From positions 1 to 50,567 of the forward strand of contig NZ_JAUYFA010000062.1 of NCBI RefSeq assembly GCF_030691135.1: a stretch of 50,567 nt of DNA, written 5' to 3'. Positions 20,211 through 29,273 of the stretch are shown here, in pieces (the first letter of the stretch is position 1; every line of letters starts with the position of its first letter). The stretch is from Phreatobacter sp. GTDB lineage: Bacteria; Pseudomonadota; Alphaproteobacteria; Rhizobiales; Phreatobacteraceae. The translations under genes were made by a program, and so were the position numbers. The notes under the pieces are model-generated. The model did no database searches. It was not told the origin of the DNA and saw only the letters and a program-made list of their open reading frames with translations.

Positions 20211-20627
20211 TCAGGCGGGCCGCGGACCCATCGCCGTCAGCGTCTCGCGCATCTTCTCGTAGACGAGGTTGATCGCCTTCAAAGGCCGGATCATCACCTT
20301 GAAATGGATGATCCGGTCGGCCTCGTCCCAGGTGATCATGTCGATGCCGTTGACGGCGATGCCGTCGATCTCGGTGGCGAATTCCAGCACCGCCGAGCGC
20401 GCACCGAACCATTGGTTGGGATAGTGGAATCCCTCGTTGTTGAGGACCTGGAAGGCCGCGGCGAGATAGCGCATGACGATGGCCCGGCCCACCTGCGGCG
20501 TATGCACCACCGGACTCTCGAAAACGGCGTCCGCGGCCAGCAGGGCCTCCAGGCCGGCGACGTCGCGCGCCGCGGCGACGGCATGCCAGTGGCGGATGGC
20601 GGCAGGCATCGCATCGGCGGCGGACAT
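20211..20627 (-). CDS. NTF2-like / SnoaL-fold protein
   Basis: 138 residues forming one cone-shaped NTF2-like domain: an N-terminal helix (AIRHWHAVAAARDVAGLEALLAADAVFESP, in two pieces) and curved strands with VLEFATEIDGIAVNGIDMITWDEADRIIHFKVMIRPL at the C-terminal half. Such proteins are enzymes (isomerases, dehydratases) or ligand binders. No catalytic set can be identified. GGAGAG precedes ATG 20627. It is divergent from the membrane-protein gene and convergent with paralogue B (9-bp gap). A CtrA-type box lies 86 bp upstream. Confidence 0.85.
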   Translation of the reverse strand: MSAADAMPAAIRHWHAVAAARDVAGLEALLAADAVFESPVVHTPQVGRAIVMRYLAAAFQVLNNEGFHYPNQWFGARSAVLEFATEIDGIAVNGIDMITWDEADRIIHFKVMIRPLKAINLVYEKMRETLTAMGPRPA

Positions 20628-20712
20628 GGAGCGCTCTCCCGTTCTTTCGGCCCCAGGCTAGGCCCGTCAGCCGCCGCGGCAATCCCCCGAAAGCCCGATA
20701 CGGGCGTCGGCG

Positions 20713-20728
20713 TTAACCAATTCTTAAC
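20713..20728 (+). promoter_or_regulatory. CtrA-type binding box
   Basis: TTAA-CCAATTC-TTAAC, an exact match to the CtrA consensus TTAA-N7-TTAAC. It lies in the intergenic region between the divergent NTF2-like gene (start 20627) and the membrane-protein gene (start 20791), 63 bp before the latter. Such AT-rich strings are rare by chance in this GC-rich DNA. Confidence 0.6.
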
Positions 20729-20790
20729 CTTATCGTTGCCGGCACCCGCTGCCGCTCCTAGGGTCCCGGCGGAGAATGCGGGAGAATGGC

Positions 20791-21336
20791 ATGCGACGCC
20801 TCGTCATCACGTTCTGCGGGATCTATCTCGCAGCGGCAGGCTTCGCCGCCCTGACGACGGGCTGGGGCCTGATCGATCCCGTGCCCGGCTATCGCCTCGC
20901 CATCTTCTGGATGTCGCCCGACACGCTGGTCGCCCGGGTGGACGGGCTGCTGGCGGCCAACCGCGTCTTCGAGGCGCAGGTCTATGCCGGCATGCATGCG
21001 GTCTCCTGGGCCGTCGTCCTGACCCTCGTCCTGGTCGGCGCCCTGCGCCCGCTGATGGGGCCGAGCGCGCCCCTCGCCAATATCCGCTCCACCGCCGTGG
21101 TGATGGCGGGCGTCGCCGGCCTCGTCGTCCTGTCGGTTGTGGCACAGCCGCTGCTCGACCAGGCCTCGCGCATCCCCTCGCCCTCCAACGCGCTCTCGTC
21201 CATGCCCGGCTACTGGCTCTTCGGCATGGCGTTGTCGGCGGCGATCACCGCCGGCCACCTGTCGCTCTTCGCCCATGACGTGGTTCTGGCGGCACGGCGC
21301 CGGTGGAGCGGCGAGGACCTGTCGGCCGCCGCCTGA
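20791..21336 (+). CDS. Unknown inner-membrane protein, four predicted helices
   Basis: 181 residues with four hydrophobic helices (about 3-25, 73-92, 108-127, 146-165). The loop between helices 1 and 2 is about 45 residues, contains IDPVPGYRLAIFWMSPDTLVA and is likely periplasmic. No family recognised and no catalytic motif seen. I start at ATG 20791, six bases after GGAG; the in-frame ATG at 20776 has no room for a ribosome site. An exact CtrA box lies 63 bp upstream, so cell-cycle control is possible. The last residues (RRRWSGEDLSAAA) are cytosolic. Confidence 0.72.
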   Translation: MRRLVITFCGIYLAAAGFAALTTGWGLIDPVPGYRLAIFWMSPDTLVARVDGLLAANRVFEAQVYAGMHAVSWAVVLTLVLVGALRPLMGPSAPLANIRSTAVVMAGVAGLVVLSVVAQPLLDQASRIPSPSNALSSMPGYWLFGMALSAAITAGHLSLFAHDVVLAARRRWSGEDLSAAA

Positions 21337-21352
21337 CCAAGTCCGTTTCCCC

Positions 21353-22765
21353 CTAGACGGGGACGCGCACGTTCGCTCGCAATCCACCGAGCGGGCTGTC
21401 GCCCAGCGTGATCTCCCCACCATGGGAGCGGGCGATGTCCCGGGCGATGGCGAGGCCGAGCCCCGACCCGCCGTCGTCCACGTTGCGGGCGTCGTCGAGC
21501 CGCATGAACGGCTTGAACACGTCCTCGCGCCGGTCGGCCCGGATTCCGGGCCCGTCGTCGTCGACCGTGACGGTCAGCCAGCGGTGATCGCGATGGCCGG
21601 AAATGGCGATTGTGTCGCCGTGGCGGGCGGCATTGACCACCAGGTTCGAGATGCAGCGGCGGAAGGCGTCCGGCCGGACCTTCACCGTCGACATGCCGTG
21701 GAAGGTGACCGTGGTCTTGGCACCGGAGCGCTCGGCATCGTTGCCGATTTCCCGGAGCGAGGCCTCGATATCCGTCGATGCCGGCGCTTCCCCGGCATCG
21801 CCGCGCGCGAACGACAGATAGCCCTCCACCATCCGCCCCATCTCGTCGACGTCGCGGCGCAGCGCCTCGGTCTCCGGGCCCTCCGGCAGCAGCGCCAGTT
21901 CCAGCTTGAAGCGGGTCAGAATGGTGCGCAGGTCGTGGCTGACGCCGGCCAACATCGTCGTGCGCTGGTCGATCTGCCGCTCGATCCTGCGCCGCATCTC
22001 GATGAAGGCGAGCGCCGCCTGACGCACCTCGCTCGCCCCGCGCGGCCGGAACCCCGCCACGTCGCGCCCCTTGCCGAAATCCTCGGCAGCCGAGGCCAGC
22101 GCCTGGATGGGGCGGATCTGGTTGCGCAGGAAGAGGATCGCGATGCCGATCAGCACCAGCGAGGCGATGACCATCCACACGAGGAAGATGTGGCTGTTGG
22201 AGGCATAGGCCATGCCGCGGCGGGCGAAGACCTTCATGATCTTGCCGTCCTCGAGCTGGATGCGGATCTCGATCAGCGCCGAATTGCCCACCGTATCGAC
22301 CCAGAAGGGCCGGCCGACCTGCAGCGCCAGTTCGCGGGACAGGGCGGCGTCCAGCACGTCAAAGAAGGGCCGCGGTCCCGGCAGCGGCAGCGGTTCGGGC
22401 GGCAGGATCTCCAGCAGCAGGCTCAGCCGCTCGCGCGCGAGGCGCCTGAGCGTCGCGTAATCGCGATCCTGAGGATAGGTGCGCTGCACCTCGATAAGCG
22501 CCGCGATGTCCTGGGTGACCGCGGCCGACAGGCGGTGGGTCACCAGTTGCCAGTGCCGCTCCATGAAGACATAGGCGACCACCGACTGGAGGATGACGAT
22601 CGGGGCGATGACGATGATCAGCGAACGGGCATAGAGCCCTTTCGGCATCAGGTCGTTGAAGCGCTTCCCCGCCGTCTCGGCCAGGACGCGGAGCCGTATG
22701 GCCAGGTTGGAGATCAGGCCTCTGAGGCCGCCATGCGTGGATCGGGCGCGCTCTGCGGTGGACAT
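21353..22765 (-). CDS. Sensor histidine kinase, EnvZ-like
   Basis: 470 residues. TM1 at about 46-68 and TM2 at 193-213 enclose a 125-residue periplasmic sensor. HAMP (214-265) is followed by the H-box GVSHDLRTILTRF with phospho-acceptor His277, the N-box NLVVNAARHG (374-383), G1 DDGPGI (403-408) and G2 GSGLGLAIA (433-441). All motifs are intact. The overall layout resembles EnvZ/RegB-type kinases. No response regulator gene is adjacent, which is unusual for this class; the partner may be elsewhere. The kinase gene ends 16 bp from the convergent membrane-protein gene. Confidence 0.93.
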   Translation of the reverse strand: MSTAERARSTHGGLRGLISNLAIRLRVLAETAGKRFNDLMPKGLYARSLIIVIAPIVILQSVVAYVFMERHWQLVTHRLSAAVTQDIAALIEVQRTYPQDRDYATLRRLARERLSLLLEILPPEPLPLPGPRPFFDVLDAALSRELALQVGRPFWVDTVGNSALIEIRIQLEDGKIMKVFARRGMAYASNSHIFLVWMVIASLVLIGIAILFLRNQIRPIQALASAAEDFGKGRDVAGFRPRGASEVRQAALAFIEMRRRIERQIDQRTTMLAGVSHDLRTILTRFKLELALLPEGPETEALRRDVDEMGRMVEGYLSFARGDAGEAPASTDIEASLREIGNDAERSGAKTTVTFHGMSTVKVRPDAFRRCISNLVVNAARHGDTIAISGHRDHRWLTVTVDDDGPGIRADRREDVFKPFMRLDDARNVDDGGSGLGLAIARDIARSHGGEITLGDSPLGGLRANVRVPV

Positions 22766-22994
22766 GGGAGAAGCTTATCGCTGTCCGGGCACTCCGCTGC
22801 AACCCGCGGCGCTGTTCACGTGCGGTAAATCTGCGGTGTGGTGACTGGCGTGCAACCGCGGACAAATCACTTGAAAAACACAATCGATCACGTTTCAGTG
22901 ACTGCCGCGGGCCATCATCCGGTCCCGGGGGGCTGAAGTGTCTTTGCAAGTACGGGTTGGTGCCGCCGGTCGCGGCGCGCACATACCGCATGCC

Positions 22995-25439
22995 ATGCCC
23001 CCGAAATCATGGATGTCACGGCTGTCGGGCTCGCCCCGTGCCGGTCTCTTTGTCGCTCTCGCGGCCGTCTCCGCGATCTGGACCGCCGCCTGGATGCAAT
23101 GGTGGCTGAACGATCTGGTCGTGCCCTGGGATTCCAAGAACCAGTTCTACGCCTTCTTCCGTTTCCTCGCCTCCTCGCTCCATTCCGGCGCCACCCCGTT
23201 CTGGAACGCCTATCACTATGCCGGCCACCCAAGCATTGCCGACCCGCAGTCGCTGATCTTCCAGCCGCCCTTCCTGATCTGGGCCTGGTTCGATGCCGAA
23301 CCGACCATGTTCGCCTTCGATTTCATCGTCTATGCGCACCTGCTCGTCGGCGGGCTCGCCCTCGTCGTCCATGGCCACCGGCTCGGCTGGCCGGCGGCGG
23401 GCTCGGTTCTCGCGGCCACGATCTTCATGCTCGGCGGCGTCGTGTCGGGGCGGATGAACCATGTCGGGATCATCACCGCCTTCGGCCTGTTCCCGCTGGC
23501 GCTGCTGCTGCTCGACATCGCCCTCGGCCGTCGCTCGATCCTCGCTGCGATCGGCTTCACCGTCGTCGCGGTCGTCATCGCGCTCGGCAGGACGCAGACG
23601 CCCATGCTGCTCTGCGTGCTCCTGGCCGTCATGGCGATCCGGCAGGTGGTCACGCAGCCCGATCCCTGGCGTTTTTTCCTCGGACGGCTGCATCTCTTCG
23701 TCCTGATGGCCATCCTCGGCGCGGCGCTGATGGCCGTGCCGCTGCTGCTCACCGCCCAGTTCGCCGCCTTCTCGAACCGGCCCGGCATCGACCTCGCCTA
23801 TGCGCTGACCTCCTCCTGGTACCCGGTCAACTTCGCCAATTTCATCGCTCCTGATGTGCTCGGCTCGCTGCAACCCAGCGCGACGGGCGACTGGGGGCCG
23901 AGCCACGGAACCCGCCCGGGGATCGACAGCACCGACCGGGCGTTCAACTATCTCTTTGCCGGTTCGCTCACCGCGCTGCTGGTGCTCTGGCACGGCCTCG
24001 CCGGTGGCAGGCTGGTGGCGTCGGGGCGCCGGGTCTTCGCCGCCATCGCCCTCATCGGGCTCTGCTATGCGCTCGGGCGCTATACGCCGCTCTTTCCGCT
24101 GCTGTTCCAGTATGCCCCCGGCGTCTCGCAGTTCCGGCGACCGGTCGGCGGTCTCTTCCTCGTCGTCCTGGCGCTCGCCTATCTCTCGGGCTTCCTCGTC
24201 GCCGACTATGTGCGCAACGGCCTGCCCCGGCTGAACCGGCTCGTCGCGGTGCCCCTCGCTCTCGTGGTGGTCACGGTCCTCGCGTGGGCGGTGCATTTCT
24301 CCAGCTTCTCCGGCAAGGGCTGGGACTCCGCGCTTGCCATCGCCAAGGTGGCGCCGATCTATGTCGCCCTCGCCGTCCTTCTGGCCTGGCCGAAGACCCC
24401 GCGTCTGCGCCTTGCGGCCGCAAGCCTCGCCGTAGCCTTCACCGCGGGCGAACTCGTGCTGCGGAACGCCGCCTCTTCCATGAATGCCGAGCCGCGCGCC
24501 AACTACGCCTTCCTGGAGAAACCCGCGGGGCGAGATGCGCAGATCATTGCGACCCTGACCCGCGAAATGAAGCGCCACAGCTCCGCCGCGACACGCCCGC
24601 GCGTGGAGATCGTCGGCCTCGGTGGCCCGTGGCAGAACGCGGCGATGGTCTATGGCCTTGAGGCAACCAACGGCTACAACCCGCTGCGCATCGGTGCCTA
24701 TGACCGGCTCGTCGCGCCGGGCGAGAGCCCCTACACGGTCTTCCACCGGCGCTTCCCGACCTCGTTCCCGGGCTATAGCTGCGATCTCGGCAAGCTCCTC
24801 GGCATCGAGTACATCGTTCTCGACCGGCCGATCGAGCTCATGCCGCATCTCGCGCAATGGTCGTCGGTCGAGACGATCATGGCCGGGCCGACCGCCTGGA
24901 TCTACCGCCTGCCCGACGCCGCCCCGCGCGTCGCGCTCGCCAGTGTGGTTCGGGTCGCCGATGCCGACGCCTTCGTCGATGCCGGACAGTTTCCGCCGAG
25001 CAACGGCACGTCGGAGGTGATGATCGACGACGACGACGATCTGAGCCCGGCGCGCACCGCGGCAGTGGCCGCCGCTGCCGCAAGCGCCCAATCGGCAACG
25101 ACGGCGGGGCGCGACGGGCGATCGGCCGCTATGCTTTCAGCCGCGGTCCAGGCGCTCATCCGCTCGCCCGGCAAGGCGGAGATCACGGCCTGGCGCCCCG
25201 ATCGCGTCGAGATCGCCGTCGACGCCCGCGTCTCGACGGTCCTGAGCCTGCACGAGCCCTGGTATCCCGGCTGGGAGGTCGAGGTGAACGGCGAGCGCAA
25301 GCCGCTGCTGCGCTCCGATATCCTGTTCCGCGGCGTCGAGGTGCCGGCTGGTGCCAGCCGCGTCATCTTCACCTACCGGCCGCTGTCGCTGGAAAACCTG
25401 AAATCGGCCCTCGACGGCGTGCTCGGCCGCGACGGCTGA
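22995..25439 (+). CDS. Large membrane protein, YfhO-like
   Basis: About 814 residues. Some twelve transmembrane helices fill the first 500 residues, with a first periplasmic loop VVPWDSKNQFYAFFRF followed by GHPSIADPQSLIFQPP, typical of GT-C/YfhO folds. The C-terminus is a soluble beta domain containing EPWYPGWEVEVNGERKPL, FRGVEVPAGASRVIFTYRP, the standard YfhO ending. The family is linked to glycosyl transfer from lipid-linked sugars to envelope polymers; the donor and target here are unknown. The start is uncertain: ATG 22995 is used, ATG 23013 is equally possible, and GTG 22938 (after a G-rich stretch) is less likely because its codons are atypical. Confidence 0.82.
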   Translation: MPPKSWMSRLSGSPRAGLFVALAAVSAIWTAAWMQWWLNDLVVPWDSKNQFYAFFRFLASSLHSGATPFWNAYHYAGHPSIADPQSLIFQPPFLIWAWFDAEPTMFAFDFIVYAHLLVGGLALVVHGHRLGWPAAGSVLAATIFMLGGVVSGRMNHVGIITAFGLFPLALLLLDIALGRRSILAAIGFTVVAVVIALGRTQTPMLLCVLLAVMAIRQVVTQPDPWRFFLGRLHLFVLMAILGAALMAVPLLLTAQFAAFSNRPGIDLAYALTSSWYPVNFANFIAPDVLGSLQPSATGDWGPSHGTRPGIDSTDRAFNYLFAGSLTALLVLWHGLAGGRLVASGRRVFAAIALIGLCYALGRYTPLFPLLFQYAPGVSQFRRPVGGLFLVVLALAYLSGFLVADYVRNGLPRLNRLVAVPLALVVVTVLAWAVHFSSFSGKGWDSALAIAKVAPIYVALAVLLAWPKTPRLRLAAASLAVAFTAGELVLRNAASSMNAEPRANYAFLEKPAGRDAQIIATLTREMKRHSSAATRPRVEIVGLGGPWQNAAMVYGLEATNGYNPLRIGAYDRLVAPGESPYTVFHRRFPTSFPGYSCDLGKLLGIEYIVLDRPIELMPHLAQWSSVETIMAGPTAWIYRLPDAAPRVALASVVRVADADAFVDAGQFPPSNGTSEVMIDDDDDLSPARTAAVAAAAASAQSATTAGRDGRSAAMLSAAVQALIRSPGKAEITAWRPDRVEIAVDARVSTVLSLHEPWYPGWEVEVNGERKPLLRSDILFRGVEVPAGASRVIFTYRPLSLENLKSALDGVLGRDG

Positions 25440-25443
25440 CCGC

Positions 25444-25935
25444 TCAGCCGGCGGCGCAGGCGGCTGCCGCGGCAGGGCGCAGCAGGAACACCCGATCGTC
25501 GCTGCGGGCGAGGTCGGGACTGGACCCGCGTCCGCCCTCGACCTCGAGCCGCTCCACCTCGACGCGCAGCGCCTCGGCGGCGAGGATCAGACGGAAGGCA
25601 CCGGTATCGCCCTCGCCGGAGCAATCGGCCACCATGCCTCCGCCCGTGCAGATGGCGTTGGTCTCGTAGACGTCGCGATCATTGCGCAGGCGGAAGCCGA
25701 CGCGGACCGTGAAGCGCTGCGGGCGGTTCTCGTCCGCCACCTCCACGCGCGCACGCGAGAGATGGATCCGCACCACCCGCTGCTGGGGATTTCGCCGCAG
25801 GTGCTCGCCGTCATAGGCGCGGGCGAAACAGGGGTCGGAGCGCGAGGACGATCCCGTCAGACGGTCGAAGACAGGCCCCGCCTCCGCGACACCCGACGCC
25901 GCAAGCATCATACCGAGGATCAGCGCAATCCGCAT
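25444..25935 (-). CDS. Secreted protein of unknown function
   Basis: 163 residues. Signal peptide at about 1-19 (MRIALILGMMLAASGVAEA), then a beta-rich mature part: VVRIHLSRARVEVADENRP, FTVRVGFRLRNDRDVYETNAIC and a later GGGMVADCSGEGDTGAFRL. Three cysteines after cleavage could form a disulfide. No family recognised. It is convergent with the YfhO-like gene (4-bp gap). Confidence 0.75.
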   Translation of the reverse strand: MRIALILGMMLAASGVAEAGPVFDRLTGSSSRSDPCFARAYDGEHLRRNPQQRVVRIHLSRARVEVADENRPQRFTVRVGFRLRNDRDVYETNAICTGGGMVADCSGEGDTGAFRLILAAEALRVEVERLEVEGGRGSSPDLARSDDRVFLLRPAAAAACAAG

Positions 25936-26035
25936 GTCTGTTCTCCTTCATTACACCCGTCCGGCGCGCCCGGCGCCGGATGGAAACATCGGACGGGCAG
26001 TTTCGACCCGGTTTCGGGGGAGGCCCGCCCTGGCT

Positions 26036-26071
26036 CCGGTTCGACCATCGCAGCTTGTTGTGTCGAACCGG
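26036..26071. promoter_or_regulatory. Perfect 10-bp inverted repeat upstream of a secreted protein gene
   Basis: CCGGTTCGAC (26036-26045) and GTCGAACCGG (26062-26071) are exact reverse complements with a 16-base loop, ending 38 bp before ATG 26110. It could be an operator or a structured leader. Confidence 0.4.
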
Positions 26072-26109
26072 TTCCGTCGGTCGTCCCCATTGTTGCAGAA
26101 GGAGGGAAC

Positions 26110-26592
26110 ATGCCGGAAGGAAGAAAGATGTCCCGGCGTGGCTGGTGTGCCAGCCTGGCAGCCGCGGTGGCGGGCATGACGATGCTCGCGTCGCCGCACG
26201 CTTCGGCCCAGCAGGGTCCGGCCGGTCCCGAAGACCTCGTGCGCCAGTTCACAGCGGCCATGGCCGAGCGTAATGCCGACAGGATCGCCGGCCTCTACGC
26301 TGAACGGGCTGTCCTGATGATGCCGGAGGGACCGGTCGCCGCCGGACGGGATCAGATCCGGGCGGTCTATGCGCGCAATTTCGCCTCCGCCGATACGAAG
26401 ATGACGCTCGCCCAGGCGCGGATCGACGGCGGCGAGGACACGGCGGTGATGCTGTGGGTCTGGAATGTCGAGATCGGCCAGCCGGGACGCGAGCCCGTGC
26501 GCCGCAGGGTGCGCTCCATGGTCCACGTCAAGAAAACACCCGCCGGCTGGCAGATCTTCGCCGACATGTATCAGGTACTGCCGGCAGGATGA
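26110..26592 (+). CDS. Secreted SnoaL-like / DUF4440 protein
   Basis: 160 residues. A signal peptide with an Arg-rich start (MSRRGWCASLAAAVAG after six leading residues) ends near ASAQ. The mature part is an NTF2-fold domain: DLVRQFTAAMAERNADRIAGLYAERAVLMMPEG in two pieces, then GRDQIRAVYARNF and the C-terminal SMVHVKKTPAGWQIFADMYQ. This matches the SgcJ/EcaC and YybH group, in which no common reaction is known. AGGAGG five bases upstream supports ATG 26110. The next gene, rplY, is on the same strand after 129 bp. Confidence 0.85.
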   Translation: MPEGRKMSRRGWCASLAAAVAGMTMLASPHASAQQGPAGPEDLVRQFTAAMAERNADRIAGLYAERAVLMMPEGPVAAGRDQIRAVYARNFASADTKMTLAQARIDGGEDTAVMLWVWNVEIGQPGREPVRRRVRSMVHVKKTPAGWQIFADMYQVLPAG

Positions 26593-26721
26593 GGTCGGGC
26601 GGGGGAAACCGCCTCCGCCGCTTGCCCGTCCACCCCATTTCCGCTATAGGCCGGCGTCCCGTGGCATTCTCCGCACCCCTGGAGGCTCCCGCCACGGGTC
26701 TTTCATTTGGAGAACACGACC

Positions 26722-27342
26722 ATGGCTGCCAACGAAACGTTGTCGGCGACGGTCCGCGCGAAGGGCGGCAAGGGGGCCGCACGCGCCGAACGTCGTCTGG
26801 GCCGCGTGCCCGGCGTCATCTACGGGGACAAGAAGCCCCCCGTGCTGATTTCGCTCGACTACAAGACCCTTCACCTGCGGATCTACGCCGGTCACTTCAA
26901 GTCGACCGTCTTCACCCTCGAGGTCGAAGGCGAACAGCACCGCGTCATTCCGCGTGACTACCAGCTCGATCCCGTCAAGGACACGCCGGTCCACGTCGAC
27001 TTCCTGCGCCTCGGCGCCGGTGCCGAGATCAGCGTCGACATCCCGATCCACCTCAACGGTGCCGAGACCTCGCCCGGCGTGAAGCTCGGCGGTTCGGTGA
27101 ACCTCGTTCTCCACTCGCTGTCGCTGCTGTGCAACGCCGACCACATCCCGGACGGCGTCGAGATCGACATCTCCGAAATGGGGATCGGCGATACGCTCCA
27201 CATCGCCGACATCAAGCTGCCGACCGGCACCCGCCCGGCGACCAAGGAAAACGTCACGATCCTCTCGATCATGGCGCCGGCCGAGGCCGAGGCAGAGCCC
27301 GCCGCCCCGGCGGCTGCTGCGGCCCCCGCCGCCAAGAAGTGA
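26722..27342 (+). CDS. rplY: 50S ribosomal protein L25/Ctc (TL5 form)
   Basis: 206 residues. The N-terminal L25 domain (about 1-95, GRVPGVIYG, HRVIPRDYQLDPVKDTPVHVDFL in two parts) binds 5S rRNA. A beta-rich C-terminal TL5 domain follows, then an alanine/glutamate/proline tail (EAEAEPAAPAAAAAPAAKK). The longer Ctc form is also a general-stress protein in some bacteria. ATG 26722 was chosen because GGAG lies nine bases upstream; TTG 26707 is the alternative. It heads the cluster rplY-pth-ychF, a conserved order in the Hyphomicrobiales. Confidence 0.96.
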   Translation: MAANETLSATVRAKGGKGAARAERRLGRVPGVIYGDKKPPVLISLDYKTLHLRIYAGHFKSTVFTLEVEGEQHRVIPRDYQLDPVKDTPVHVDFLRLGAGAEISVDIPIHLNGAETSPGVKLGGSVNLVLHSLSLLCNADHIPDGVEIDISEMGIGDTLHIADIKLPTGTRPATKENVTILSIMAPAEAEAEPAAPAAAAAPAAKK

Positions 27343-27378
27343 TCCGTCGGGGCCTGTGCCCCGCACGATTCCAGCATC

Positions 27379-27411
27379 GGGGCGCCCTCAAGCGGGGCGC
27401 CCCTTTCGTTT
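27379..27411 (+). terminator. Rho-independent terminator after rplY
   Basis: A perfect 9-bp stem GGGGCGCCC (27379-27387) / GGGCGCCCC (27395-27403), a seven-base loop, then TTTCGTTT. The interrupted T tract suggests partial read-through into pth, 37 bp further on. Confidence 0.8.
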
Positions 27412-27447
27412 GAGGCAAGGCCCTCGGCAAGTGACGGACACGGTCCG

Positions 27448-28071
27448 ATGATCCTCATGGCGGGCCTCGGCAATCCCGGGGCGAAATACCAGAACAACCG
27501 GCACAATATCGGCTTCATGGCGGCCGTGGCGATCCATCGCCGGCATCGCTTCGGCCCCTGGCGGCAGCGCTTCCAGGGCCTGTGTGCGGAAGGCGTCGTC
27601 GGCCTGCACAAGGTGCTGCTGCTGATGCCCGGCACCTTCATGAACGAGAGCGGCCGGGCCGTCGGCGAGGCCATGCGCTTCTTCAAGATCGACCTCGCCG
27701 GGGTCGTCGTCTTCCACGACGAGCTGGACCTTTCGCCCGCCAAGCTGCGCGTGAAAACCGGCGGCGGCAATGCCGGCCATAACGGCCTGCGCTCCATCAC
27801 CGCCCAGTGCGGCAACGACTATCGCCGCGTGCGGATGGGCATCGGCCATCCCGGCGACAAGGCCCTCGTCCACGCCTATGTGCTCAACGACTTCGCCAAG
27901 GCCGAGATGCCCTGGGTGGAGGACCTGTGCGACGCCTGCGCCGACCAGGCCGAGATGCTCGCCGCCGGCGAGGACGCCGCGTTCCAGAACCGCATCCACC
28001 TCGCCATGGAGGGTCGCGGCTGGGGTGAGGTGAAGCGTCCCGGAGAGGCGAAGGACGCACCGAAAGCCTGA
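27448..28071 (+). CDS. pth: Peptidyl-tRNA hydrolase
   Basis: 207 residues; releases tRNA from peptidyl-tRNAs that drop off ribosomes. The catalytic set is intact: GLGNPG (6-11), the general-base His19 in RHNIG, the PGTFMNESG segment with Asn66, HDELD with Asp91, and GHNGLRS with Asn112. The length is slightly above the 190-residue norm because of a charged C-terminal tail. It follows the rplY terminator and precedes ychF. Confidence 0.97.
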   Translation: MILMAGLGNPGAKYQNNRHNIGFMAAVAIHRRHRFGPWRQRFQGLCAEGVVGLHKVLLLMPGTFMNESGRAVGEAMRFFKIDLAGVVVFHDELDLSPAKLRVKTGGGNAGHNGLRSITAQCGNDYRRVRMGIGHPGDKALVHAYVLNDFAKAEMPWVEDLCDACADQAEMLAAGEDAAFQNRIHLAMEGRGWGEVKRPGEAKDAPKA

Positions 28072-28135
28072 CCCTGCCCTTGACACCCCTCGCCTTGCAT
28101 TCGACAAGGCGCCACAGCTTCAGATCGGACCTTCC

Positions 28136-29233
28136 ATGGGCTTCAAATGCGGCATCGTCGGCCTGCCGAACGTCGGCAAGTCGACCCTCTTCAACGCCCT
28201 GACGCAGACCGCGGCAGCGCAGGCGGCGAATTATCCGTTCTGCACCATCGAGCCGAATGTCGGTGATGTCGCGGTGCCCGACCCGCGCCTCGACCAGCTC
28301 GCGGCCATCGGCAAGTCGCAGCAGATCATCCCGACCCGCATCACCTTCGTCGACATCGCCGGCATCGTCCGCGGCGCCTCGAAGGGCGAGGGTCTCGGCA
28401 ACCAGTTCCTCGCCAATATCCGTGAGGTCGACGCCATCGCCCATGTCGTCCGCTGCTTCGAGGACGGCGACATCACCCATGTCGAGGGCAAGGTCGACCC
28501 GATCGCCGATATCGAGACCATCGAGACCGAGCTGATGCTCGCCGACCTCGAGAGCCTCGAGAAGCGCGTCGTCAGCCTCGAGAAGAAGGCCAAGGGCGGC
28601 GACAAGGAGGCCAAGGAGCAGGTCGAACTCGTCAACCGCGCCCTCGTCCACCTGCGCGACGGCCGCCCCGCCCGCATGACCGAGGTGAAGCCGGAGGAGG
28701 CCAAGACCTTCGAGATGCTGAACCTGCTGACCTCCAAACCGGTCCTCTACGTTTGCAACGTCGAGGAGGCCTCCGCCGATCAGGGTAACGGCTTCTCGGC
28801 CAAGGTCTTCGCGCGCGCCGAGGCCGAGGGCGCCAGGGCCGTCGTCGTCTCGGCCAAGATCGAGAGCGAGATCGCGGTCATGGCGGCCGAGGATCAGAAG
28901 GACTTCCTGGAGGCGGTCGGCCTCGCCGAGCCCGGCCTCAACCGGGTCATCCGCGCCGGCTACGAGCTCCTCACGCTGGTCACCTATTTCACCGTGGGTC
29001 CGAAGGAGGCGCGTGCCTGGACCATCACCAGGGGGACGAAGGCCCCGGGAGCGGCCGGCGTCATCCACACCGATTTCGAGAAGGGTTTCATCCGCGCCGA
29101 GACCATCGCCTTCGCCGATTACACGGCGCTCGGCGGTGAGGCGGGCGCCCGCGACGCCGGCAAGCTGCGCCTCGAAGGCAAGGAATATGTCGTCGCCGAC
29201 GGCGACGTGCTGCATTTCCGCTTCGCCAACTGA
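28136..29233 (+). CDS. ychF: Redox-regulated ATPase, Obg-related
   Basis: 365 residues. P-loop GLPNVGKS (9-16), switch NYPFCTIEPNVG, G3 DIAG and the altered G4 region YVCNVEE, which gives YchF its preference for ATP over GTP. A helical coiled-coil insertion (about 130-195, AKGGDKEAKEQVE) and a C-terminal TGS domain follow. YchF binds ribosomes and affects the oxidative stress response. The gene lies 64 bp after pth and is followed by a large palindromic repeat. Confidence 0.97.
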   Translation: MGFKCGIVGLPNVGKSTLFNALTQTAAAQAANYPFCTIEPNVGDVAVPDPRLDQLAAIGKSQQIIPTRITFVDIAGIVRGASKGEGLGNQFLANIREVDAIAHVVRCFEDGDITHVEGKVDPIADIETIETELMLADLESLEKRVVSLEKKAKGGDKEAKEQVELVNRALVHLRDGRPARMTEVKPEEAKTFEMLNLLTSKPVLYVCNVEEASADQGNGFSAKVFARAEAEGARAVVVSAKIESEIAVMAAEDQKDFLEAVGLAEPGLNRVIRAGYELLTLVTYFTVGPKEARAWTITRGTKAPGAAGVIHTDFEKGFIRAETIAFADYTALGGEAGARDAGKLRLEGKEYVVADGDVLHFRFAN

Positions 29234-29273
29234 GCCGCGGGGCCCCGTCCCAGTTCGCCGCATTGTCATTCGT

